DNA of 64,000 nt from Pseudobacteriovorax antillogorgiicola. GTDB lineage: Bacteria > Bdellovibrionota_B > Oligoflexia > Oligoflexales > Oligoflexaceae. The DNA is taken from the NCBI RefSeq assembly GCF_900177345.1, contig NZ_FWZT01000003.1, forward strand, positions 124,001-188,000. The letters run 5' to 3'. A program made the translations under genes and the position numbers. The stretch's first letter is position 1, and each line of letters begins with the position of its first letter. The notes under the pieces were generated by a model. That model worked only from the letters and a program-made list of their open reading frames with translations. It ran no database searches and was not told where the DNA came from. Positions 9,335-16,413 of this stretch are shown piece by piece.

Positions 9335-9946
9335 TCAATTGGTAAACTCTAGGTCGGCAGATTCAACCACTTTTCCGTCGATTCCAGCTATAAACTCCGT
9401 ATATTGTACGCTAACGCTATCGGAATCCGGTAGATCGGCCGCCGTACTTAAGGCATAGAGGCGAATCGTATACTCATGGGTTGCATCTCCTGGAGAACAG
9501 GGAGCAGTGTAAGCTGCTTCGACGTTATCCTTATCGCTACCTAGAGTTCCTACGCCTTCTGTATTTCCTTCAGACAGAGAGCTAGTGTCCGAGGGGATAT
9601 TCCAAAGCAACCAATATGTGCTTGGATCATCTGTTTCTTCATTGGAATTATCAGGATAGTGATACATCATCAAGGCGAACTCGACAGCCGTCGACGGAGA
9701 TCCTGTCCAGGAGAGAGGTGCTGAAATGCCACTTCCACCATCCCGAGTACACTTTAGCTCGTCTGGCAGTGTTCCACCTGTGAAAGCAGAACTAGTTAAA
9801 GTGAACGTAGACGTTTCATCAGAATCATCGTCCTCCGTGCTGGATGTGGAGTCATCATCTGAAGAGTCGTCACCACAAGACGCAACTCCAAGGCCTAGAG
9901 ACACATACCCAAGCAAGATTAATATTCTAAAAAAATTACCAATCAA
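9335..9946 (-). CDS. YbhB/YbcL-type PEBP lipoprotein
   Basis: 203 residues from a TTG start with AAGGAG placed 6 bases ahead; a longer ATG reading at 9976 lacks such a site. A signal peptide ends in VASC, so this is a lipoprotein, followed by a Ser/Asp/Glu-rich linker. The remainder is the phosphatidylethanolamine-binding (Raf-kinase-inhibitor-like) fold: 'SAPLSWTG' strand, 'YWLLWNIP', and 'YTAPCSPGDATHEYTIRLYAL'. Bacterial members bind small anionic ligands, but their role is poorly known. Last gene of a three-gene operon with the 143-residue exported protein and the YHYH lipoprotein. Confidence 0.85.
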   Translation of the reverse strand: MIGNFFRILILLGYVSLGLGVASCGDDSSDDDSTSSTEDDDSDETSTFTLTSSAFTGGTLPDELKCTRDGGSGISAPLSWTGSPSTAVEFALMMYHYPDNSNEETDDPSTYWLLWNIPSDTSSLSEGNTEGVGTLGSDKDNVEAAYTAPCSPGDATHEYTIRLYALSTAADLPDSDSVSVQYTEFIAGIDGKVVESADLEFTN

Positions 9947-9976
9947 GTTTAACTCCTTTTCCCAGACTCTGCTCAA

Positions 9977-10408
9977 TTAAAACTTAAAGCTGACGGTTGC
10001 CTGCTTACCAATGGTTTTAGTATTCGCTCTGATAAAAGTCACGATCATAGGACCTAACTCCGAAGGTAGGTCTAGCTCTGCACTGAGGACCTGATTGGCC
10101 ACAGCATTCGTCGCAAAGTACCTGATATAATAGTGACTGCCTTTCTTTTCGATCAGCCTAGGCTTTAAAAGAACCTTTTTCTCATTGATAACTAGCTTGG
10201 TCGATTCCAGAATCTTGTCATCTAATTTCCCGACAGCGAACTTATTTGTCCACTGATTTTCATGGATTCGTAGCTCTAACTCTAATGCCCCATGCCGAGC
10301 GGTGATTTTCGCGGAATTTTCCTTTACTGTATGAGCGTAGGTTCCATAGCTAGCAAGGAGCAAGATCAAAGCCGCGAGCGATTTCTGGTAATATAAGCGA
10401 CTATTCAC
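9977..10408 (-). CDS. small exported protein, translationally coupled
   Basis: 143 residues from a GTG that overlaps the stop region of the upstream YHYH gene; GGGGGAG stands 7 bases ahead of it. A later-positioned ATG at 10438 would overlap that gene by 38 bases and has no ribosome site. A signal peptide ends near 'SYGTYA'. The mature part is a single small beta-rich domain with no cysteine, resembling exported proteins that carry heavy-metal or copper-related functions, but I cannot name a family. Its coupling to the YHYH and PEBP genes suggests a shared periplasmic task. Confidence 0.65.
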   Translation of the reverse strand: MNSRLYYQKSLAALILLLASYGTYAHTVKENSAKITARHGALELELRIHENQWTNKFAVGKLDDKILESTKLVINEKKVLLKPRLIEKKGSHYYIRYFATNAVANQVLSAELDLPSELGPMIVTFIRANTKTIGKQATVSFKF

Positions 10409-11381
10409 GGCAGTACTCCCCCACAACGACTTCACCATTATTGGTTACAGTTCTGGTTTCAAAATCATAGCAATTAGCGGTATCACTCTCGCTATACTGC
10501 AGATAATATGTTTGATTCTGATAGGTATATTCCAAACGAGTGCCCCCATTGCTGATGGTATGAGTGAGATTGGTAACTCCACCTTCCGGAGGACGACCAT
10601 CCGTGCGCCCTTGCATGGGAGCTACTCTTGGTAACACAGAATCATCGATCTCTCCCCGAAGACACTGAAGTATATAAGGAGCCACTTCCGACGTGTGATA
10701 GCGATAGCCATAGATCTCGTCTGACTTACCATTACAAGTATCTAGCTCTCCTGTTGTTATCGTCGAACCATCTGGGTTATTGTTGCCGTAAATGGGGTAA
10801 CCATCGTAGGCCCAACCTATAACAGCACTATCCCCAGAATTGGACATGTTCTCAATCATACAAGTTGGACTCGCGTGATAATGGTAATCATCCCCTCGCC
10901 CAGCGTGCCCTCCACAATTATCGAGTTGCCCTAGAAGTGTTGTATCAACGGCTTCGTCGTAGGTTTCTACATCGAGTTCTCCAGCAGCAGAATAGTCATA
11001 GATAGGAACTCCATTGACGGCGACTCCTAAAGCCGCATCAATGGTGGTGAGATTGCTTGTGCCTTCAGGACTAAGTTTTATGGGTGCACTATAGTCCTTA
11101 GCCGGAACTGGGATCTGTTCGTTTGTTCCAGTGATACCATTCATCAAATCGTGGTCGGGATAGGTATCGGAAGTAATATATGCATAATTATCATCGCAAG
11201 TAACCGCAACGCTAGTGAACCCCGCATCGTCTACTGAAGCAGTTACAGCTTCGCACCTTGTATCGAAACTTGTCCGCGTATCATAGGCTTCAGCAGCTTC
11301 GGAATCGGAAGTATCATCAGTCGAATCGCATCCGAATACGATACCGATGCATATTGTGAACATTATCAAAGCTTTTGACAT
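10401..11381 (-). CDS. YHYH-domain lipoprotein
   Basis: 326 residues. Signal peptide with lipobox (VFGC), then an acidic Ser/Thr/Asp linker. The YHYH domain is marked by 'DNCGGHAGRGDDYHYHASP', 'AYDGYPIYGNNNPDG' and 'GYRYHTSEVAPYILQC', all hallmarks of the family. The conserved His and Cys make metal binding or a redox role possible, but the function of the family is not known to me. ATG with GGAGG upstream. First gene of the operon continuing to 9335. Confidence 0.85.
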   Translation of the reverse strand: MSKALIMFTICIGIVFGCDSTDDTSDSEAAEAYDTRTSFDTRCEAVTASVDDAGFTSVAVTCDDNYAYITSDTYPDHDLMNGITGTNEQIPVPAKDYSAPIKLSPEGTSNLTTIDAALGVAVNGVPIYDYSAAGELDVETYDEAVDTTLLGQLDNCGGHAGRGDDYHYHASPTCMIENMSNSGDSAVIGWAYDGYPIYGNNNPDGSTITTGELDTCNGKSDEIYGYRYHTSEVAPYILQCLRGEIDDSVLPRVAPMQGRTDGRPPEGGVTNLTHTISNGGTRLEYTYQNQTYYLQYSESDTANCYDFETRTVTNNGEVVVGEYCRE

Positions 11382-11541
11382 CGAGCCCTCCTCCCAATCG
11401 ATGAAATCTAGTTCGGTACAATTATAGATCTATTGAGCGTTAAATAGGTAAGATCTACCGAGTCGCAATTGGGAGGATTAAACTATTGTATTTTAATAGT
11501 TTTCTGGCGACTCCAAAGAAGAATCCGCCAGAATGCAGCTG

Positions 11542-11570
11542 ACGAGAAAAGAGGGGAAACGTCTTTCCCC
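11542..11570 (-). terminator. terminator after the 11576-12715 gene
   Basis: On the minus strand GGGGAAA/TTTCCCC forms a 7-bp stem with a 4-nt loop, followed by a T-rich run (CTCTTTTCTC). It starts 5 bases after the stop codon. A second stem with arms TCTGGCG/CGCCAGA lies just beyond (11503-11532). Confidence 0.6.
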
Positions 11571-11575
11571 ATGCC

Positions 11576-12715
11576 CTAGTATGCTACTGCTGCCATATGA
11601 TGTTTGTTGGGTATTCCATTTCGAATATAGTGAATCTTTGTCTGATATTTTAATGCCCGAGCAATAATCGCCGACCGTGGATTTTCATACTGGTAGCGAT
11701 CGCTGGGGTGGTTATGATCGTGGAACCAATCCAGCTGCTGAATAAAGAGATCACGAGTTTGGCCTGTTCGCACCAGGTCCAAGACTTGATAGCCGTCTTT
11801 TTCTAAGCGTTTACTTGCCATGCTAGACTCGGCATCATTCAATTTTCTGTCGACGATAATTTCAAGAATCTTTTGTCCGAGATCACGGTTGCTTTCTCTC
11901 TCTTTGGGCATACCTAAGTAGTTATCCTTCGAGATGCGAAGGTCGCTGTTCTGATGAATAAACTCTAGACACAGGCGTTCATCTCCCTGCATAAAGACAT
12001 GCCTCTCCGCGTCGATATTTGATCGAATCAGCAGACTGATGATCTTCAGCCAGTAACTTCGGTTGTTGTCTTGCTGGGAATTCTGACGAGATCCATAACC
12101 AAAAACGTCAGATTGTGATCTTTTCTCGATATCTGGCGCTCCGCTCCGATTGCGATCTGTAGTGTCCATAAGTTTTTTAAAATGAAAGTCTTCAAGGCTA
12201 TCGCCAACGCTTGTTCTAAGGCTGTCGGGAATCGATATTTTCATCCCCTCTAGCCGAGTTCCCTGCCCTTCGAGGAAACTGGGATTTTCTGGGTCGAGTT
12301 GTAAAACAATATATGGCTCGGCCGCCCATTCGTTATAGACCAGAGGTTCAAGTTCGGCAAAAGGAGCAAATGACACATAAGATGTCATGCTATCAGCGAT
12401 AAAGGTTCGAATCGCTGTTGATTTATTAAAGTAATAAGCAACGGTAAATGGGGCAGGTAGTGGACTCGCTTCAAGTTTTCCTGCAATCAGGGCCTCTAGA
12501 TCGTTTGTCGCTGCTTTGAGGGCCTCCGCCCAAAATGGATCTGGATCGTCGCTCAACCTCTCTTTGGCCGCTGCTAAGGTGTTCTTTCGCTCAATTTTTA
12601 ATTCGTCTTCGTCGTGCCCAGGAATACCGAAAGGTAAAAATAGGGAAACGAGTAAATTTTCCTGATCCATCGTCGCTTCAATGACTTCTAAATTGTTCAT
12701 ATCTGTAAACTTCAT
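11576..12715 (-). CDS. unrecognised protein, possibly the 3' part of a frameshifted gene
   Basis: 379 residues from ATG at 12715, with AAAGGA about 10 bases upstream; the same frame is open to a TTG at 12811. The protein is acidic to neutral, lacks a signal peptide, and contains 'DPFWAEALKAATNDLEALIAG' spread over one helical stretch and a C-terminal 'WFHDHNHPSDRYQYENP' with several His. I recognise no family. The alternate frame just upstream (12753-12995) also looks protein-like and would join through an A5 tract at 12755-12759 (see findings). Expression level and function are unknown. Confidence 0.55.
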   Translation of the reverse strand: MKFTDMNNLEVIEATMDQENLLVSLFLPFGIPGHDEDELKIERKNTLAAAKERLSDDPDPFWAEALKAATNDLEALIAGKLEASPLPAPFTVAYYFNKSTAIRTFIADSMTSYVSFAPFAELEPLVYNEWAAEPYIVLQLDPENPSFLEGQGTRLEGMKISIPDSLRTSVGDSLEDFHFKKLMDTTDRNRSGAPDIEKRSQSDVFGYGSRQNSQQDNNRSYWLKIISLLIRSNIDAERHVFMQGDERLCLEFIHQNSDLRISKDNYLGMPKERESNRDLGQKILEIIVDRKLNDAESSMASKRLEKDGYQVLDLVRTGQTRDLFIQQLDWFHDHNHPSDRYQYENPRSAIIARALKYQTKIHYIRNGIPNKHHMAAVAY

Positions 12716-12752
12716 AAAAAGGGTTCCTTTACCAAAAGTTGAATCGCTCTCC

Positions 12753-12995
12753 CTAAAAACCTTCGAAGCAAGGCCCGTGCCGGCAACTGCCTCCAGAGGT
12801 AGCACCACCAAGGAAAGCCGTCGCTAGAGGGTATTCAATGCTATTCGATAGGGAGAATCCCGCTATTCTGCTAGCAACCTGTATGAGTCTACCTACATAA
12901 ACCAACCATTGCTGTTTCAGAATACCTTCAGTATCTGCTGTACCTTGATTTTCTGTGCTAGAATCGCTAGCAGTAATAGGGGTGCGAATTTGCAT
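12753..12995 (-). CDS. short reading upstream of and overlapping the previous gene, possible broken 5' part
   Basis: 80 residues from an ATG lacking a well-spaced ribosome site. Residues about 1-25 are polar with Ser/Thr, and about 26-70 could form an amphipathic helix and a Gly-rich turn. Its composition is protein-like. Deleting one base of the T5 tract at its end would fuse it with the downstream frame to give about 470 residues. It may instead be an unused open frame within the 318-bp gap between divergent genes. Confidence 0.3.
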   Translation of the reverse strand: MQIRTPITASDSSTENQGTADTEGILKQQWLVYVGRLIQVASRIAGFSLSNSIEYPLATAFLGGATSGGSCRHGPCFEGF

Positions 12996-13033
12996 CCCCG
13001 TAAACTTGTACGGCAGAATTAAAGGTGGTAGAG

Positions 13034-14437
13034 ATGAGTGAAACGTATTCCTTTAGTCAAAATGTGAATGATATCTTTGTTGCTTCAGCCAAGCTGATGA
13101 ACATCTCCCAGGATGTGATCGATCAGATCAAGTTCTGTAACAGTGTGATCCAAGTAAAGTTTCCTGTTCGCCTCAATGGCTCACTTGACGTTTTTACTGG
13201 ATGGCGGGCAGTCCATAGTGAGCACCGACTGCCGGTCAAAGGAGGTATCCGCTATGCCCTCGAAGTCAATCAAGATGAGGTCGAAGCTCTTTCCGCATTG
13301 ATGTCCTATAAATGTGCGATCGTTGATGTTCCATTTGGAGGTGCTAAAGGTGGTCTTTGCATCGATCCAAGTCGCTATAACGATCAACAGCTCGAAAAAA
13401 TCACCCGCGCCTTCACTCGCGAGATGACAAAGCGATCTTTCATCAGCCCGGCAGAAAACGTTCCTGCTCCAGACATGGGCACCAATGCTCGAACCATGGC
13501 TTGGATAGCTGATGAGTACCGAAGTCTCAGGCCCCAAGACATCAATGCTCTAGGCTGTGTCACTGGAAAGCCGGTTGAACAAGGAGGAATACGTGGCCGT
13601 ACGGAAGCCACTGGACGCGGAGTTTTTTTCGGTCTTGAGGAACTACTCAACCAAGACGAATTTATTAAACCATTTGGAATAAAGCCTGGAATTAAAGGCA
13701 AGACTGTCGTTATCCAAGGTTTTGGCAATGTCGGTTATCACTCGGCTAAATTTCTAGAGGAAGCAGGCGCAAAGATTATCGGCATTGCTGAACGTGATGG
13801 ATTCATTCTTCGCGAGAGCGGATTCAACGTCGAAGAGATTCATAAGCAGTTTCTAAAAACCCGTTCTGTGCGGGATATCCCAGATGTAGACTACTATCAA
13901 GATTCTAAGAAAGGACTGGAACACCCTTGTGATATTCTGATACCAGCCGCACTAGAAGGCCAGATTACCGAAGAAAATGCTCCTCGCATCAAAGCTAAGC
14001 TTATAGCAGAGGCTGCCAATGGCCCGGTCAGCACAGCCGGTGATAAAATCTTAAACGAAAAGGGTATCTTAGTTTTGCCAGATGTCTACCTAAATGCAGG
14101 CGGGGTCACAGTTTCCTATTTTGAATGGATTAAAAACCTATCTCACATTCGGTTCGGCCGCATGGATCGAAAGCTCGAAGATATGCGCGGCAAAAGAGTT
14201 TTACAGCTATTTGAAAAACTTCTTGATAAGCCGATACCTTCTGAGATCGCACAAAAGTTTAACTTCGGTGCTGATGAACTAGAAGTGATTAACTCCGGAC
14301 TTGAAGACACGATGAAGAATGCCCTTAACGAGATTATTCAGCTAAAAGCTAGCCGCGATATGCCTGATCTTAGAACAGCAGCATATGCACTAGCTGCCAA
14401 GAAGATCGCACGCTACTACGAAATCATGTCTTTGTAA
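13034..14437 (+). CDS. gdhA: Glu/Leu/Phe/Val dehydrogenase (glutamate dehydrogenase)
   Basis: 467 residues, cytosolic; catalyses reversible oxidative deamination of glutamate to 2-oxoglutarate with NAD(P). The substrate domain shows 'PVKGGIRYALEV' and the catalytic-lysine segment 'DVPFGGAKGG', then 'APDMGTNARTM'. The nucleotide domain has the Rossmann turn 'VVIQGFGNVGYHSA' and 'AEAANGPVS'. ATG at 13034 is preferred (AAAGGTGG 6 bases upstream) to GTG at 13025. Length is as expected for hexameric enzymes of the GudB/RocG type. A single gene with a hairpin after its stop. Confidence 0.93.
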   Translation: MSETYSFSQNVNDIFVASAKLMNISQDVIDQIKFCNSVIQVKFPVRLNGSLDVFTGWRAVHSEHRLPVKGGIRYALEVNQDEVEALSALMSYKCAIVDVPFGGAKGGLCIDPSRYNDQQLEKITRAFTREMTKRSFISPAENVPAPDMGTNARTMAWIADEYRSLRPQDINALGCVTGKPVEQGGIRGRTEATGRGVFFGLEELLNQDEFIKPFGIKPGIKGKTVVIQGFGNVGYHSAKFLEEAGAKIIGIAERDGFILRESGFNVEEIHKQFLKTRSVRDIPDVDYYQDSKKGLEHPCDILIPAALEGQITEENAPRIKAKLIAEAANGPVSTAGDKILNEKGILVLPDVYLNAGGVTVSYFEWIKNLSHIRFGRMDRKLEDMRGKRVLQLFEKLLDKPIPSEIAQKFNFGADELEVINSGLEDTMKNALNEIIQLKASRDMPDLRTAAYALAAKKIARYYEIMSL

Positions 14438-14455
14438 TTGTAATAAACGAAAAGG

Positions 14456-14484
14456 GGGCTGTGCAAGCGCCGCTTACACAGCCC
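14456..14484. terminator. hairpin after glutamate dehydrogenase
   Basis: An 8-bp stem GGGCTGTG/CACAGCCC with a 13-nt loop, 19 bases after the stop at 14437. No U-tract follows on the plus strand. It lies between convergent genes. Confidence 0.5.
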
Positions 14485-14542
14485 TAAGGCCAAACATGGC
14501 AATCACGCGGTGACGAAGGACATCATAGAACGTAGGAGAGGT

Positions 14543-14809
14543 CTACTCAGCCTTCTCGAGTACGTAGATCAAACCATTTTCAGGATCTTGATAAATCAAC
14601 ATATGCTTGTCGTCTAAATCTATATATTCACCAATGATAATCAGTTGAGAGAGATGCCTCTCATCTTGATCATTGGATCGTAATTCGTAAGTATGCTCAG
14701 TTACCATTGGAGTTAAGCGCCGCATAAATCCGCCACCACTCATTCCCCCAGCAAACAAAGGCTCAGACAGAACAACAAGAAGAGATATTTTTTTGAATGA
14801 AAGCTTCAT
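14543..14809 (-). CDS. small exported protein coupled to a regulator
   Basis: 88 residues with a signal peptide that ends around 'LSEPLFAGG', then a Gly-rich, basic stretch (MSGGGFMRR) and a charged beta-like C-terminal part with no cysteine. Its ATG overlaps the stop codon of the regulator gene by ATGA, so the two are translated together. No family is recognised. The layout (regulator followed by a small secreted product) recalls peptide-signalling or sensor-partner gene pairs, but that is inference. Confidence 0.65.
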   Translation of the reverse strand: MKLSFKKISLLVVLSEPLFAGGMSGGGFMRRLTPMVTEHTYELRSNDQDERHLSQLIIIGEYIDLDDKHMLIYQDPENGLIYVLEKAE

Positions 14810-15558
14810 ATATCAATGTCCTCTATTCGATTGGGATTTACATAGTTTGTAAAGTTCACGCCATACCAGCAAAGCTCACCGCTTGCATCAGAGCTATCTA
14901 AAATTTTCTTCAGGTCTCGATTATATCGTTCCATTAAGTCTCGAATTCTCTGAAGATCGTTCTCGGAAATATTTTCCGCAAACATAAAAGCATTTCCTCC
15001 TTTACCAATATTGTCGTCATCAAACATCGAAACAAGATGTGGTACGAAGGACATTATTTTTCGAACCGATGGAAAGCTAACAAAAGATTTCTTGGCGAGA
15101 TATCTGCCGTTATCATACTCCACGAAATTTAAATCATACAAGTCTTTTAATGCCTTAAGGTGTGTTTTTCCATATAAGCGAGCGATATTTTCACGGCTAA
15201 CCCCAGTTGTGATGCATAATAGATACACTACAAAATATTCTGTTTTTTCTAAAAGTTCGTAAAGGGTATCGTCACCATCATCTTGATTGGATCTATCCGC
15301 TCCCAGAACTTGAGTAAACACTTCTAGTAATGAAGGTTGGTAGGTCGCAAGAATTTGTCGAGTGCGATGACTTCCGAAAACCATCAGCAAAACCGGCACA
15401 AGTTTCTCAATCTGCGGATTGATGACATTGTTGTAAACCGAAATCAATGTCGAATATTTAACACCAGCTTTCTTTGCGAGTGAGTGAATAGATCTTTGCT
15501 TTGGTTTCTTGCTTAGCCATTGGTCTATGCCTTCTTTTATAAGAACTTGAAGCTCCAT
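14806..15558 (-). CDS. HTH regulator resembling the TIGR02147 architecture
   Basis: 250 residues. Residues about 20-62 form a helix-turn-helix ('RSIHSLAKKAGVKYSTLISV'). Residues about 100-165 look like a winged-helix, and the C-terminus has a long charged helix (about 195-225) followed by 'ELCWYGVNFTN'. This order of parts recalls TIGR02147 proteins, which are frequent in Bdellovibrionota and Fibrobacteres. ATG with AAAGGA upstream. It shares a divergent 251-bp control region with the small HTH gene at 15810, where a 16-bp inverted repeat stands. Ligand and targets are unknown. Confidence 0.65.
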   Translation of the reverse strand: MELQVLIKEGIDQWLSKKPKQRSIHSLAKKAGVKYSTLISVYNNVINPQIEKLVPVLLMVFGSHRTRQILATYQPSLLEVFTQVLGADRSNQDDGDDTLYELLEKTEYFVVYLLCITTGVSRENIARLYGKTHLKALKDLYDLNFVEYDNGRYLAKKSFVSFPSVRKIMSFVPHLVSMFDDDNIGKGGNAFMFAENISENDLQRIRDLMERYNRDLKKILDSSDASGELCWYGVNFTNYVNPNRIEDIDI

Positions 15559-15624
15559 ATCAGATCCTTTATCCCATGTGGTGTTTTTTCTGTTTTAAAA
15601 ACGATGAGCTTAGTCTTTTGTTTT

Positions 15625-15640
15625 TTGAAATTTATTTCAA
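15625..15640. promoter_or_regulatory. operator-like inverted repeat between divergent regulators
   Basis: TTGAAAT-TT-ATTTCAA is a perfect 7-bp inverted repeat with a 2-nt centre, within the gap between two divergent HTH genes. Its place and symmetry fit a dimeric repressor site; the rest of the 251-bp gap is AT-rich with no other clear element. Confidence 0.45.
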
Positions 15641-15809
15641 GATCAAAAACACATAATTATTGTCAAACGTAATGCGATCGATTTTACTTAGAAGCAGGGA
15701 CAGAATTATTTTGAATCTTTGGTTTCCCTTTTTCTAAAAGGCATTTTGTGATTTCTTTGGCGAGATATTTCACACACAATGCGAACGTAAACTTTCGAGG
15801 AGACATGGG

Positions 15810-16223
15810 TTGATCAGCCAACAAGAGGTGATAGAAATCGCTTTAAATCTTATCGGGTCCACGAAGGCCCTTTCAAGATATCTCGACACATCAAATGATA
15901 GGATCGAAGATTTCTTGAACAACAAAGAGGAGATGCCGCTATCACTCTATTTGCAGACTCAAATTCTCATCGAGAAGGAAGTTGACGCAAATATCGAGAG
16001 CTATTTCAGTGCCGACTTCCACGATTCGTTAATTCTCAAGCATGTTCGCAAACGCCTCAATTTATCTTACGAGGATATGGCCCGCATACTGGGTATTCAT
16101 GGTGAAAATGCGATACAGCTTGTTAAGCTGATGGAAAACGGCTCGATCCCAATGATTGGCCCCATACTAAAACTTTTGAAGATTCTGGACCAATCATCAA
16201 GTCGAAATCAAATCAGCTCCTAA
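15810..16223 (+). CDS. small HTH protein (XRE-like)
   Basis: 137 residues from a TTG start with GAGGAG 8 bases ahead; the nearby ATG in another frame runs straight into a stop. Residues about 1-50 form one helical HTH-like unit ('TKALSRYLDTSNDRIEDFL'), and about 75-125 a second, XRE-like one ('LNLSYEDMARILGIHGENA'). Probably a DNA-binding regulator of itself or of the facing regulator/exported-protein operon. A 22-bp palindrome follows the stop. No family name is certain. Confidence 0.6.
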   Translation: MISQQEVIEIALNLIGSTKALSRYLDTSNDRIEDFLNNKEEMPLSLYLQTQILIEKEVDANIESYFSADFHDSLILKHVRKRLNLSYEDMARILGIHGENAIQLVKLMENGSIPMIGPILKLLKILDQSSSRNQISS

Positions 16224-16224
16224 A

Positions 16225-16246
16225 TCGATTTTAAAATTAAAATCGA
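16225..16246. promoter_or_regulatory. perfect AT-rich palindrome after the small HTH gene
   Basis: Arms TCGATTTTAA and TTAAAATCGA with a 2-nt centre, 2 bases after the stop at 16223. It lacks a U-tract, so it looks more like an operator than a terminator, and sits 168 bases ahead of the Tat-exported dehydrogenase. Confidence 0.45.
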
Positions 16247-16413
16247 ATGTGAAGATTTAGGCAAGCCAGCAAACGAAAGTTAAGATTGCTTATCTTCTGT
16301 TTAACAGGCCGGTATTTGGATGCATCAAAGTTTGAATTATCGTATCAAAGATCCAGATTTTTATTTTTGAAAACTTATTGCATTTGGATCAACGATAAAG
16401 ACGGGGATATTTA

